A stretch of 64,000 nt of DNA from Microbacterium sp. zg-Y625 (GCF_030246925.1 NZ_CP126740.1:248001-312000), one strand, 5' to 3'. Positions 16,148 through 25,771 are shown, numbered from the stretch's first letter. The notes: a model not told the origin generated them from the sequence alone. Translations and numbers: made by a program.

Positions 16148-17599
16148 ATGACCGCATCTACATCGAAGGCGCTGTCGAGCGAGCAGGAGGCTGAGCTCGA
16201 CGACGTGTTCGCCCGCGCCCAGGCGGCGCTGAAGATCATCGAGACCTACGACCAGGAGCGCGTCGATCGCCTGATCCGCGCCGTCGCGTGGGCGGTGGCG
16301 AACCGTTCGGCCTTCCACCGGCTCGTGGAGATGGGGATCGAGGAATCCGGTCTCGGCGACTTCGACAGCCGGATGAACAAGCGCATGAAGATCCGCGGTG
16401 TGCTCCGCGACGCGCTCCGCTCTCCCTCGGTCGGCATCATCGAGGAGGATGTCGAGCGAGGGCTCGTCAAGTACGGCAAACCCGCGGGCGTGATCGGGTG
16501 CGTGGTCCCCACCACCAACCCCGACCTCACTCCTGCGGGCAATGCGATCTATGCCATCAAGGCACGGGACGTCGTGGTGTTCTCACCGCACCCGCGCTCG
16601 AAGCGCACCACCTTCGAGACGGTTCGGCTCATGCGGGAGGCACTCGAGGCCGAAGGTGCACCGGCCGACATCCTCCAGTGCATCACGCTGCCGAGTCTCG
16701 CGGCATCCCAGGAGATCATGCGTCGCTCCGACCTCGTCATCGCCACCGGTGGCCAGGGTCTCGTGCGCGCCGCGTACAGCTCCGGCACGCCCGCGTACGG
16801 CGTGGGGGCGGGCAACGCGACCGAGTTCGTCGATGAGACGGCCGATCTGGCGGAGACGGCACGCAACTGCATGCTCTCCAAGACCTCGGACTTCGGCTCG
16901 GGATGCTCAGCGGATGGCAACGTGCTGGTTCCGCGATCCCGCTACGAGGCCATGCTCCAGGCGCTTGAAGCCGAAGGCGCGTATCTCGCCGATGCGCAGC
17001 AGCGCGCCGCCCTGCAACGGGTGATGTGGGATGCCGACGGCCATCGGCTGGCCGACACCGTCGCGGTGTCGCCGCAGGCGCTCGCGCGGGCGGCGGGCTT
17101 CGAGATCCCCGACGACAGGAAGTTCATCGTCGTCGAAGGCGACGGGATCGGTGAGGAGCACCAGTTCTGCAAGGAGAAGCTGACGACTCTCATGGCCGTG
17201 CACGCCTACGAGGGGACGTTCGAGGACGGAGTGGAGGTCGCGAAGCGGCTCTACGACATCGGCGGGAAGGGCCACTCCTGCGGCATCGCGTCCACCGACG
17301 ACGCGCACATCGACTACTTCGCCCGCCACATGCCCGTGTCGCGGATCATGGTCCGCCAGCCCAACTCGAAGGCCAACGCGGGGTCGTTCACGAACGGCAT
17401 GCCCATGACGTCCTCGATGGGCTGCGGAACGTGGGGCGGGAACATCACGTCGGAGAACGTGTCCCTTCGCCACTACCTCAACACCACCTGGGTCTCGCGC
17501 ACGATCGCGGAAGACCGTCCCTCCGACGAGGCGCTCTTCGGCGACTTCTACGATCCCGCGCTCGAGGCGACCGGCGCGGACGCGGTCTCCGCCGCATGA
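16148..17599 (+). CDS. Acylating (CoA-dependent) aldehyde dehydrogenase
   Basis: The 483-residue protein belongs to the aldehyde dehydrogenase branch that includes the N-terminal half of AdhE and sulfoacetaldehyde dehydrogenase, which convert aldehydes to acyl-CoA. The likely catalytic Cys is residue 253 (GSGCSADGN), VPTTNPDLTPAGNAIYA is the family's nucleotide-binding segment, and IATGGQGLVRAAY also fits. Upstream in-frame GTG 16103 and ATG 16112 exist, but GGAG at 16139-16142 supports ATG 16148. It overlaps the next gene by 4 bp (ATGA). In this operon it probably activates an aldehyde released by the ThDP enzyme (inference). Confidence 0.82.
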   Translation: MTASTSKALSSEQEAELDDVFARAQAALKIIETYDQERVDRLIRAVAWAVANRSAFHRLVEMGIEESGLGDFDSRMNKRMKIRGVLRDALRSPSVGIIEEDVERGLVKYGKPAGVIGCVVPTTNPDLTPAGNAIYAIKARDVVVFSPHPRSKRTTFETVRLMREALEAEGAPADILQCITLPSLAASQEIMRRSDLVIATGGQGLVRAAYSSGTPAYGVGAGNATEFVDETADLAETARNCMLSKTSDFGSGCSADGNVLVPRSRYEAMLQALEAEGAYLADAQQRAALQRVMWDADGHRLADTVAVSPQALARAAGFEIPDDRKFIVVEGDGIGEEHQFCKEKLTTLMAVHAYEGTFEDGVEVAKRLYDIGGKGHSCGIASTDDAHIDYFARHMPVSRIMVRQPNSKANAGSFTNGMPMTSSMGCGTWGGNITSENVSLRHYLNTTWVSRTIAEDRPSDEALFGDFYDPALEATGADAVSAA

Positions 17600-18492
17600 G
17601 CGCGTCCCTGGACGGCGACGCTGCCGTCACGTCGCCGCAACCCGACGCCGAAGCCCTCGTCGCGGAGGCTCGGCAGTGGTGGCAGACCGACATCATCGAC
17701 ATCCACCCCGGTGAGATCGCCCTGCGCGGCTATCCCATCGAGGAGCTCATCGGCAACGTCGGTTTCGTCGACACGATCTGGCTGATGCTGCGGGGAGAGC
17801 TGCCGTCGCGTGCCCACGCCGCCTTGTTCGAGGCGGCTCTGGTGGCATCCGTCGACCACGGCCCGCAGGCGCCGTCGATCGCGATCGCGCGGATGGCGGT
17901 CACCTGTGGGGTGCCGGTCAACGGGGCGATGGCCTCGGCGATCAACGTGCTCGACGACATCCACGGCGGACCCGGCCAGCAGTGCATGGAGCTGTATCTC
18001 GAGATCGACGCGGAGATGGAGGAAACCGGCGCCCTCGACCAGGCGGTCGACCGGGTGCTTCAGCGGTGGCGTGATGCCGGCATACGCTACGTCCCCGGCT
18101 TCGGGCATCGCTTCCATCCCCTCGACCCCCGCACCCCCAGGCTTCTGTCGCTGGTCGATGACGCGGTCGCCGAGGGCATCGTCGGCGGGAGGTTCGCCGC
18201 CATCGGCCGCGCGGTGGCTGATGCGATCAGCTCCGGCAGGGCCGCACCCATCCCGATGAACGTCGACGGGGTCACCGCGGTCATCTACTGCGAGCTGGGG
18301 CTACCCCCCGAGCTCGGGCGCGGTGTCTTCATCCTCGCCCGCTCGGTCGGCATCCTCGCCCATGCCAGCGAGCAGATGAAGCAGGGCGGCCGTATCAAGG
18401 GCCCGATGCCGAAATCCCTCGGCTACACCTACACCGGACCCGCCCACCGGCCGGTTCCGCGCAATGACGATCAAGGAAGGCCCCGCTCATGA
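17596..18492 (+). CDS. Citryl-CoA-lyase-like protein (short citrate synthase fold)
   Basis: The 298-residue protein keeps the citrate synthase active-site pattern in a short form. IHGGPGQQ holds the first His, PGFGHRFHPLDPR the second His, and NVDGVTAVIYCELGLP the Asp. Full citrate synthases are about 430 residues, whereas citryl-CoA lyases are about 260-300, so it is nearer the latter. It could cleave a citryl-CoA-type thioester or condense an acyl-CoA with a 2-oxoacid. Both ends overlap neighbours by 4 bp, so it is translated together with the aldehyde dehydrogenase and the ThDP enzyme. The true substrate is unknown. Confidence 0.72.
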   Translation: MSASLDGDAAVTSPQPDAEALVAEARQWWQTDIIDIHPGEIALRGYPIEELIGNVGFVDTIWLMLRGELPSRAHAALFEAALVASVDHGPQAPSIAIARMAVTCGVPVNGAMASAINVLDDIHGGPGQQCMELYLEIDAEMEETGALDQAVDRVLQRWRDAGIRYVPGFGHRFHPLDPRTPRLLSLVDDAVAEGIVGGRFAAIGRAVADAISSGRAAPIPMNVDGVTAVIYCELGLPPELGRGVFILARSVGILAHASEQMKQGGRIKGPMPKSLGYTYTGPAHRPVPRNDDQGRPRS

Positions 18493-20252
18493 AGGATCTC
18501 GTCTCGAACCAGATCACCCGATATCTCGAATCCCGTGACGTGACGCACGTCTTCGGCCTGTGCGGCCACACGAACATCGCGCTGCTGGCGGCCCTCGAGA
18601 AGAGCGACCGGATCGCCTTCGTGAACGTGCGCCACGAGCAGATCGCCGCGCACGCCGCGGACGGATACGCCCGCGCGACGAAGCAGACGGCCGTCGTCCT
18701 GACGCACCTGGGGCCGGGACTGACCAACGCCGCGACGGGGGTGGCCAACGCCGCGCTCGACTCGATCCCGATGGTCGTCATCGCCGGCGATGTGCCCTCG
18801 CACTACTACGGCAAGCACCCCCACCAGGAGGTCAACCTCCACGCCGATGCCGCGCAGTACGAGATCTACCGCCCGTTCGTCAAGCGTGCGTGGCGGGTCG
18901 ACAAGCCACAGCTGGTCGCCGAGGTCCTGGACAAGGCGTTCACCCTCGCGGCGAGCGGGAGACCAGGTCCCGTGCTCGTGGACGTGCCCATGGACGTCTT
19001 CTCGGCGCACGTCGAGGTCGAGTCCTTCGACCGTGTCATCAGCGGCACGCGTGCTCTCGTGAAGCCGAGCCTCGACGAGGCGGCCGCCGAACGCATCGTC
19101 CAGAACCTCCTCGAGGCCGATCGCCCGGTGCTCTACGTCGGCGGCGGGATCATCGGCGCGGGGGCGTCACCGGAACTCGTCGAGTTCGCGGAGCATCTGT
19201 CGCTCCCCGTCGCTCACAGCCTGATGGGCAAGGGCGCGGTGCCGGACGACAATCCCCTCGTGCTCGGCATGACCGGGTTCTGGGGCACGGCCTTCACGAA
19301 TGAGACCACGCGGACAGCCGACTGGATCCTCGCGTTGGGCACCCGGTTCGCCGAAGCCGATTCGAGCTCGTGGTATCCGGAGTACACCTTCGACATCCCG
19401 GCGACCAGGCTCATGCAGATCGACATCGATCCCGCCGAGCTGGGTCGTAACTATCCGCTGGAGATCGGCGCGCTCGCCGACCTCAAATCCGCGCTGGCGG
19501 TGCTTCTTCGCGTGGCGCGCCGACTGGCGCCCGAGGGCGTGCAGCGGCCCGAGCTCGTGGCGCAGATCGCCGCGAGCCGCGACGCGGTGCGGCGCGGCAA
19601 CGTCGAGGCGCAGTCATCCGATGCGTGGCCCATGCGCCCCGAGCGCATCCTCTCCGAGACCAGGGAGGTCCTCCCCGGCGACGCGATCATCACCACGGAC
19701 GTCGGCTGGAACAAGAACGGTGTGGGACAGCAGTTCGACATCCTGACTCCCGGCACCTTCCTCACGCCCGGTGGCTTCGCGACGATGGGGTTCGGGGCTC
19801 CGGCCGCCGTCGGGGCGAAGATCGGATGCCCGGACCGGGTGGTCGTGTCGCTCGTCGGCGACGGGGGGTTCGGCCAGAACCCCGCCGTTCTCGCCACGGC
19901 CCGCGAGGAGAACGTCGCGGTGGTCTGGGTCGTGATGAACAACAACGCGTTCGGCACCATTGCGGGGCTGGAGAAGGCGGCGTTCGACACCACATACGGA
20001 ACGGTGTTCGGAAGCGCGGAGGACCCCATGTACACCGACTTCGCCAAGATCGCCGAGGCCTACGGGGTCACCGGAATCAAGATCGAGTCCGCCGCGGAGT
20101 TCAAGCCGGCCCTCGAGCGCGCCATCGCCGCCGGCGGGCCCGTGGTGATCGACGTGTCGATGGTGAATGTGCCCACCCCGACCACGGGCCACTGGAACAT
20201 CCTCGACATCTACTCCCCGGGCGAGACGATCGAGCACGTCGCCACCCACTGA
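18489..20252 (+). CDS. Thiamine-diphosphate-dependent enzyme (acetolactate synthase/IolD-like)
   Basis: The 587-residue protein has the three-domain plan of ThDP decarboxylases and ligases. The catalytic Glu is at residue 50 (VRHEQ), and the ThDP/Mg motif runs from GDGGFGQ near residue 457 to MNNNAFG about 28 residues later. The N-terminal segment FGLCGHTNIALL is unlike the GGAI form of true acetolactate synthases. Members of this fold decarboxylate 2-oxoacids, form carboligation products, or hydrolyse cyclic diketones (IolD in inositol breakdown). With an acylating aldehyde dehydrogenase beside it, 2-oxoacid decarboxylation or ring opening of a carbocyclic diketone are both plausible (inference). 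Confidence 0.8.
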   Translation: MKDLVSNQITRYLESRDVTHVFGLCGHTNIALLAALEKSDRIAFVNVRHEQIAAHAADGYARATKQTAVVLTHLGPGLTNAATGVANAALDSIPMVVIAGDVPSHYYGKHPHQEVNLHADAAQYEIYRPFVKRAWRVDKPQLVAEVLDKAFTLAASGRPGPVLVDVPMDVFSAHVEVESFDRVISGTRALVKPSLDEAAAERIVQNLLEADRPVLYVGGGIIGAGASPELVEFAEHLSLPVAHSLMGKGAVPDDNPLVLGMTGFWGTAFTNETTRTADWILALGTRFAEADSSSWYPEYTFDIPATRLMQIDIDPAELGRNYPLEIGALADLKSALAVLLRVARRLAPEGVQRPELVAQIAASRDAVRRGNVEAQSSDAWPMRPERILSETREVLPGDAIITTDVGWNKNGVGQQFDILTPGTFLTPGGFATMGFGAPAAVGAKIGCPDRVVVSLVGDGGFGQNPAVLATAREENVAVVWVVMNNNAFGTIAGLEKAAFDTTYGTVFGSAEDPMYTDFAKIAEAYGVTGIKIESAAEFKPALERAIAAGGPVVIDVSMVNVPTPTTGHWNILDIYSPGETIEHVATH

Positions 20253-20274
20253 CCGGCAGATCGGCGGTTCGACC

Positions 20275-22995
20275 ATGACGATCACCCCGCGCGCACGCGA
20301 CGTGCTCATCTCGACCGTGTGCTTGGCGGGCACGCTCGAAGACAAGCTGAACGCCGCCGCCGAGGCCGGATTCGGCGGCGTGGAGATGCTCGAGTACGAC
20401 CTCCTCATGTCGTCCTGGTCCCCCCGGCGCCTGGCGGCCGAGGCGGCCGGGCTCGGCCTGGCGGTGGACGTGTACCAGCCGTTCCACGTCGAGACCGTGC
20501 CGGCGGAGGCGTTCGATCGTCAGCTGCGCAGGGCGGAGCGCAAGTTCGACCTGCTCGGCGAGCTCGGCGCGCGCGTCCTCGTGTGCTGCTCGGAGAGGAC
20601 CACGGAAGGACTGGACGACGAGGAGCGCGCGGTCGACCAGCTGCGCACGCTCGCGGAGCGGGCTCACGCGCGAGGGCTCCGGCTGGCCTACGAAGCCGTG
20701 CCGTGGGGCCGGGTGCGCAGTCACGCGCAGGCGTGGAAGCTCGTCGAGCGGGTCGACCATGCGGCGTTGGGGCTCTGCCTCGACAGTTTCCACGTGCTCT
20801 CCCTCGAGAACTCGGCCGCGGCGCTCGCCGGCATCCCGACCGAGAAGGTCTTCCACGTGCAGCTCGCCGACGCGCCGCGCCCGAACATCGACGTGCCGGA
20901 GTGGAGCCTGCACCACCGCCTGTTCCCGGGGCAGGGTTCGCTCGACGTCGCCGGCTTCCTCGCCCAGCTGCAGGGCACCGGCTACGACGGTCCCGTCGCG
21001 CTGGAGGTGTTCAACGACGTCTACCAGCAGGAGGATCCTCGCCACGCCGCGACGGACGCGATGCGCTCGATCCGCGTTCTCACCGAGGCGATCACGGCGG
21101 CGTCGGGCGACGTGCCCGCCGCCCAGCCGTCCGCGTCCGACCTTCCACCGGCGCCTCGCCTGAACGGCTTCGCCTTCACGGAACTCGCCGTCGACGACAT
21201 CTCCGGACCGCTTCTCTCGCGCGCCTTGCGCGCCCTCGGCTTCGCGCACACCGGTCGGCATCGCTCCAAGCCCGTGCAGTTGTGGGAGCAGGGCGGCGCC
21301 CGGGTGCTGCTGAACTTCGGACCTGAGAGATCCGTCCCCCCGGCGACGGCGGCGATCAGCGCGCTGGCCGTCGAGAGCGTCGACCCCGCGGCCTCGATGC
21401 TCCGCGCGGAGAGCCTGCTGGCGCCCAAGCTCGCCCGGCCCCGTGGCCCGCACGAGATCGACATCGCGTCGGTGGCGACGCCGGGGGGTGCGTCGCTGTT
21501 CTTCTGCGACCCCGACGCAGGCCGCACCTGGCTGACCGACTTCGACCCGACAGGGGAGCCGCTCCCGGAATCCCCGCTGCTGCGCGATGTCGACCATGTG
21601 GCGATCACGGAGGCCATCGACGACTTCGATCAATCCGCCCTATTCTTCCGCACGGTCCTCGGGCTGGTCGAGGGCGTCTCCGGCGAGATCACCGCGCCGT
21701 TCGGTCTGGTCCGCACCTGGTCCGCGCGCGATCGTGACGAGCGCGTGCGGGTGGTCCTCAGCACGACGCCGCTGCGCCGCGGGGATTGGGCGCCCGCCGT
21801 GTCCAGCCCGCAGTACATCGCGTTCTCGACCGATGACGCGATCGACTGCGCGCGTGCCCTGCGTGAACGCGGCGCCTCGATCCTCAGCATCCCCGACAAC
21901 TACTACGACGACCTCGACGCCCGGTTCGAGCTCGCGCCCGGACTCGTCGACCTCCTGCGCGAGCACTCTGTGCTCTACCACCGTGATGAGGGTGGTGCCG
22001 TGCTGCATTTCTTCACGGAGATGGTCGGCTCACGCGTCTTCTTCGAAGTCGTGCAGCGCATCGACGGCTACGACGGGTTCGGCGACCGGCACACCGTCCC
22101 GCTGCGCATGGCTGCCCACCGTCGCCAACGGATGCGCACCCTGGGCAGTCCGCCCTCCTCGGGATCGGGGGAGCAGAAACGCGACTATTCGCTCGCGCAT
22201 CTGACCGCGCTGAGCCTGACCCCACCCGAGCTCGTCGACGCCGCCGCCTCGGCGGGATATCGCTATGTGGGCCTGCGCATGACGAAAGTCACGACGCAGG
22301 AACCGCATTACCCGCTGGCCTCCGACCCGGCGCTCATGCGCGCGACGAAGACCCACCTCGCAGCGACCGGCGTCGAGGTGCTCGACATAGAGCTGGCGCG
22401 TGTGACATCAGGAGACAACCCACGCGACTACTTGCGATTCCTCGAGGCGGGCGCCGAGCTCGGAGCTCGCCATGTCATCACCCAGCTGCCCGATTCCGAT
22501 TTCTCGCGCAAGGCGGATCGCTTCGCGGAGCTGTGCCAGCTCGCCGCTCCTCTCGGGCTGACGATGGACCTCGAATTCCCCTCGTGGACCGAGACGCCGG
22601 ACCTGGCTGAGGCTGTGCGGGTGCTGCGCGCCGCGGCGCAGCCCAATGCCGGGCTTCTGATCGATCTCCTCCACTTCTCGCGATCGGGCTCGAGTGTCGA
22701 GGAGCTGCGCGAGCTGCCGCAGGAGTGGTTCCACTACGCGCACGTGTGTGACGCGCCGGCGGAGATCCCCGACACGACGAGTGGGCTGATCCACACTGCC
22801 CGCTTCGAGCGACTGTTCCCCGGCGAGGGCGGACTCGACATGCGCGGCATCCTGTCCGCACTGCCAGACGGCATTCCGTACGCGCTCGAGATCCCGCGCG
22901 CGATGCTCGTGGCCCAGGTGGGCCCTAAAGAGCATGCCCGCCTGGCAATCGATGCGGCGCGACGCCACCTCGACGCCGTCGACGCGCTCGTGTGA
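20275..22995 (+). CDS. TIM barrel-VOC-TIM barrel fusion, 3-dehydroshikimate dehydratase-like plus a second isomerase-type barrel
   Basis: The 906-residue protein has three parts. Residues 1-280 are an AP endonuclease-2/xylose-isomerase-like barrel with the metal-ligand pattern of 3-dehydroshikimate dehydratases (YEAVPWG, LDSFHVL, VQLADAP, LEVFND). Residues about 300-620 are an HPPD-like VOC region, as in QsuB/QuiC. Residues about 645-906 are another isomerase-type barrel with its own ligand pattern (MDLEFPSW, IDLLHFSRSG, HVCDAP, ALEIPR). QsuB-type proteins usually end after the VOC part at about 620-650 residues, so the last barrel is an addition. In the VOC part the HPPD-type second ligand is Tyr (PQYIAF). 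The start at 20275 lies 22 nt after the ThDP gene; its ribosome site is weak. Confidence 0.8.
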   Translation: MTITPRARDVLISTVCLAGTLEDKLNAAAEAGFGGVEMLEYDLLMSSWSPRRLAAEAAGLGLAVDVYQPFHVETVPAEAFDRQLRRAERKFDLLGELGARVLVCCSERTTEGLDDEERAVDQLRTLAERAHARGLRLAYEAVPWGRVRSHAQAWKLVERVDHAALGLCLDSFHVLSLENSAAALAGIPTEKVFHVQLADAPRPNIDVPEWSLHHRLFPGQGSLDVAGFLAQLQGTGYDGPVALEVFNDVYQQEDPRHAATDAMRSIRVLTEAITAASGDVPAAQPSASDLPPAPRLNGFAFTELAVDDISGPLLSRALRALGFAHTGRHRSKPVQLWEQGGARVLLNFGPERSVPPATAAISALAVESVDPAASMLRAESLLAPKLARPRGPHEIDIASVATPGGASLFFCDPDAGRTWLTDFDPTGEPLPESPLLRDVDHVAITEAIDDFDQSALFFRTVLGLVEGVSGEITAPFGLVRTWSARDRDERVRVVLSTTPLRRGDWAPAVSSPQYIAFSTDDAIDCARALRERGASILSIPDNYYDDLDARFELAPGLVDLLREHSVLYHRDEGGAVLHFFTEMVGSRVFFEVVQRIDGYDGFGDRHTVPLRMAAHRRQRMRTLGSPPSSGSGEQKRDYSLAHLTALSLTPPELVDAAASAGYRYVGLRMTKVTTQEPHYPLASDPALMRATKTHLAATGVEVLDIELARVTSGDNPRDYLRFLEAGAELGARHVITQLPDSDFSRKADRFAELCQLAAPLGLTMDLEFPSWTETPDLAEAVRVLRAAAQPNAGLLIDLLHFSRSGSSVEELRELPQEWFHYAHVCDAPAEIPDTTSGLIHTARFERLFPGEGGLDMRGILSALPDGIPYALEIPRAMLVAQVGPKEHARLAIDAARRHLDAVDALV

Positions 22996-23152
22996 GCCCC
23001 GGCTCCCGGAAGAGGATGGCGCCCGGGGGGCTGCCGCACCGCGCGGCCGGATGCGACCGTGATGGAACTCCCCGCGTTGCGCGTTGCCCGCCGGCGACAC
23101 CCCCGCGACGCGGACTGCGGTACCGTGAGCCTCATCGGCGAAGGAGACGAAG
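22996..23152. other. Non-coding stretch after the catabolic operon
   Basis: The gap from 22996 to 23405 (410 bp) holds only the small ORF at 23153-23299. AGCCCC at about 22998 and GGGGGGCT at about 23027 could form a weak operon-end hairpin. Nothing else is recognisable. Confidence 0.3.
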
Positions 23153-23299
23153 ATGGCGCGAGACAAGGCACGCTCGTCAGGCTGGTGGGGCAGGTTCGTG
23201 GCGCTGTTGGCGGGGGTGCCGCCGATTGCGGTGCAGGCCGCCGACGACGACACCCACGACGACGAGCCCGGGCCGTTCGCGCGCCGCTCGGAACGCTGA
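23153..23299 (+). CDS. Small protein of unknown function, 48 residues
   Basis: This is a short ORF with an excellent ribosome site (AAGGAG at 23141-23146, 6 nt before the ATG). The product has a basic N-terminus (MARDKARSS), a short hydrophobic run around GRFVALLAGVPPIAVQ, then an acidic tail rich in Asp/His/Glu. It could be a small membrane-associated or secreted peptide. I do not recognise a family. It sits alone between the catabolic operon and the GH13 gene. Confidence 0.5.
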   Translation: MARDKARSSGWWGRFVALLAGVPPIAVQAADDDTHDDEPGPFARRSER

Positions 23300-23393
23300 C
23301 GCGGCGCACCGCGCACCGCGCGCTCCCGGGCGCGGCTCTCATAGTGGTTCCCGGTGCCCGGCACCAGTCCCGATTTCGGAAGGCGCCATCCCG

Positions 23394-23399
23394 TAGCGT
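23394..23399 (+). promoter_or_regulatory. -10 box of a probable leaderless transcript (GH13 gene)
   Basis: TAGCGT ends 6 nt before the ATG at 23406. That places the expected transcription start at or next to the start codon, and no ribosome site is present. Confidence 0.5.
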
Positions 23400-23405
23400 T
23401 GAACG

Positions 23406-25700
23406 ATGGCGCACGACGACCTTCGGCCGGAGGACCTCTACACCGGCCCCATCGACCTGACCGGGATCGACGCTGAGGGCGGTGAGGACGCTGACCTCGA
23501 GAAGGCCGAGATCAGCTACGACGAGCAGCGCTATCCCGCCCGGCCGAGGCGACTGCGGCCACGCGACCAGTTCCGCGGGGGGAGCGTGCGTCGCATCAAG
23601 ACCGACCCGCGCACGGCGAACGGCACCAACCCGTCGTACGTCGAGTGGCTCGTACGGCAGTCGATGCTGAAGGATGCCGATGTGCTCGCGCGCCAGCTCG
23701 CTGGACAGCCGGCGATGTGGCGCAACCCCTATGCACGCCCCGACGCCCGGCGCGCGATCGCGGCGACCGACGTCTGGTTCACGGCGTACCCGATCTCGCT
23801 CATCACCCGTCCGGGGCAGTCGTTCCTGGCGGCGCTGGGCGACGACGAGCTGTGGTCGGCGTTCGAGCGCATCGGGATCAACGCGGTGCACACCGGTCCG
23901 GTGAAGCGGGCCGGCGGCATCGCAGGCTGGCGCGAGACGCCCAGCGTCGACGGCCACTTCGACCGCATCAGCACCGAGATCGACCCCGCCTTCGGCACCG
24001 AGGAGGAGTTCCGCGCCCTGTGCGACGCCGCTGACGGTCACGGCGGCAGCGTCATCGACGACATCGTGCCCGGGCACACCGGCAAGGGAGCCGACTTCCG
24101 GCTCGCCGAGATGGGGTTCAAGGACTACCCCGGCATCTACCACATGGTCGAAATCGCCCCCGAGGACTGGGGTCTGCTCCCCGACGTGCCCGAGGGTGTC
24201 GACAGCGTCAACCTTGACCTCGCCACCGAGCAGGAGCTCGCGGAGCGCGGGTACATCATCGGCGCTCTCCAGCGCGTCATCTTCTACACGCCGGGCGTGA
24301 AGGAGACGAACTGGAGCGCGACGGCACCCGTCATCGGCCCCGACGGCATCACACGCCGCTGGGTCTACCTGCACTATTTCAAGCAGGGACAGCCGTCGAT
24401 CAACTGGCTGGACCCCACGTTCGCCGGCATGCGCCTGGTCATCGGCGACGCTCTGCACTCGCTCGGTGAGCTCGGCACGAGCGCCCTGCGGTTGGATGCC
24501 AACGGCTTCCTCGGCGTGGAGAAGACCGCCGGGGGTCCGGCGTGGTCGGAGGGGCATCCGCTCTCGCACGCCGCGAACCACATCATCGCCGGCATGGTGC
24601 GAAAAGTCGGCGGGTTCACCTTCCAGGAGCTCAATCTGACGATGGAGGACATCCGCGACACCGCGGCCGTCGGAGCCGATCTCTCCTACGACTTCGTCGG
24701 TCGTCCCGGCTATCACCACGCTCTGGCGACAGGGCAGACGGAGTTCCTGCGGCTTGCGCTGCGGACATCGCTCGAGCTCGGCGTGCAGCCGGTGCAGCTG
24801 GTGCACGGGATGCAGAACCACGACGAGCTCACCTATGAGCTCGTGCACTGGGCGACCCGGCACGGCGACGATCTCTACCGCTTCCGCGGCGAGGAGATCT
24901 CCGGCGGTCATCTCGCCGAGGTGGTGCGGGCCGAGCTCACCGAGAGCTTGACCGGCACGGCGGACTACAACCGCGTCTTCACCCAGAACGGCATCGCCTG
25001 CACCAGCACCTCGCTCATCGCGGCGACGCGGGGCATCGAACGACTCGCCGACATCGAAGAGACCGACGTCCCGGCCATCCGGGACGCGCACCTGCTCCTC
25101 TGCGCGTACAACGCCTGGCAGCCCGGCGTCTTCGCCCTGTCCGGCTGGGACCTCGTGGGCATGCTCACGATCCCGAGCGAGGAGGTCGCCGACCTGCTCG
25201 CGGCGGGCGACACACGGTGGATCGAGCGCGGCGCGCACGACCTGCTCGACGTCGACCCGGGGGCGACGCGCTCCGCGGCAGGGATGCCGCGTGGTCGTGC
25301 CCTCTACGGACCGCTTCCCGCCCAGCTGGACGACCCCGAGTCGTTCGCCTCGCGCCTGGCCGCCATCCTCGACCTGCGACGGGAGTCCGGCATCGCGACG
25401 GCCACGCAGGTGGACATCCCCGAGGTCGCGCACGCGGGGATGCTCGTGCTCGTGCACCGTCTGGATGACGGCGACGCCGACGCGGACGCACCGATCCAGG
25501 TCACCGTGCTCAACTTCGCCGCCGAGCCCACCGAGGGCACGGTGCGCTCGGAGCACCTCGTGCCCGAGAGCGTCGTCGTCGACGCAGCGTCTGGGGAGAC
25601 CGTCGGGCGCGTCGATGACCTGCGGAGCTTCTCGGTCTCGCTGTCCGCCTACGGGGCGATGTTCCTCACGCTGACGCCGGCGGCGCCCGCGCCGGAGTGA
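23406..25700 (+). CDS. treS: Trehalose-synthase-like GH13 enzyme
   Basis: The 764-residue protein is a GH13 alpha-glucosyl enzyme of the trehalose synthase (maltose alpha-D-glucosyltransferase) type. The catalytic triad is visible as [10 protein letters not shown] (nucleophile Asp), [10 protein letters not shown] (acid/base Glu) and [12 protein letters not shown] (third Asp). An unusual N-terminal extension of about 110 residues precedes the barrel, and a beta-sandwich domain ends the protein. It would interconvert maltose and trehalose. A maltokinase lies 2.3 kb away on the other strand, and together they could feed maltose-1-phosphate to GlgE. It appears to be transcribed without a leader. 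The symbol is by family; this divergent subgroup may have another specificity. Confidence 0.75.
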   Translation: MAHDDLRPEDLYTGPIDLTGIDAEGGEDADLEKAEISYDEQRYPARPRRLRPRDQFRGGSVRRIKTDPRTANGTNPSYVEWLVRQSMLKDADVLARQLAGQPAMWRNPYARPDARRAIAATDVWFTAYPISLITRPGQSFLAALGDDELWSAFERIGINAVHTGPVKRAGGIAGWRETPSVDGHFDRISTEIDPAFGTEEEFRALCDAADGHGGSVIDDIVPGHTGKGADFRLAEMGFKDYPGIYHMVEIAPEDWGLLPDVPEGVDSVNLDLATEQELAERGYIIGALQRVIFYTPGVKETNWSATAPVIGPDGITRRWVYLHYFKQGQPSINWLDPTFAGMRLVIGDALHSLGELGTSALRLDANGFLGVEKTAGGPAWSEGHPLSHAANHIIAGMVRKVGGFTFQELNLTMEDIRDTAAVGADLSYDFVGRPGYHHALATGQTEFLRLALRTSLELGVQPVQLVHGMQNHDELTYELVHWATRHGDDLYRFRGEEISGGHLAEVVRAELTESLTGTADYNRVFTQNGIACTSTSLIAATRGIERLADIEETDVPAIRDAHLLLCAYNAWQPGVFALSGWDLVGMLTIPSEEVADLLAAGDTRWIERGAHDLLDVDPGATRSAAGMPRGRALYGPLPAQLDDPESFASRLAAILDLRRESGIATATQVDIPEVAHAGMLVLVHRLDDGDADADAPIQVTVLNFAAEPTEGTVRSEHLVPESVVVDAASGETVGRVDDLRSFSVSLSAYGAMFLTLTPAAPAPE

Positions 25701-25771
25701 CGCAGGCCAGAGCGGCGGCGTCGATCCCGGCGATCTGCTCGACGCTTCCGCAGTTAGTTGACGTGGGGCAA

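Noticed and set aside
20167..20274. Longer start for the barrel-VOC-barrel protein inside the ThDP gene
   Set aside because: It would overlap the ThDP gene by 86 bp with a low-complexity Ser/Arg-rich extension; ATG 20275 begins directly at the barrel.
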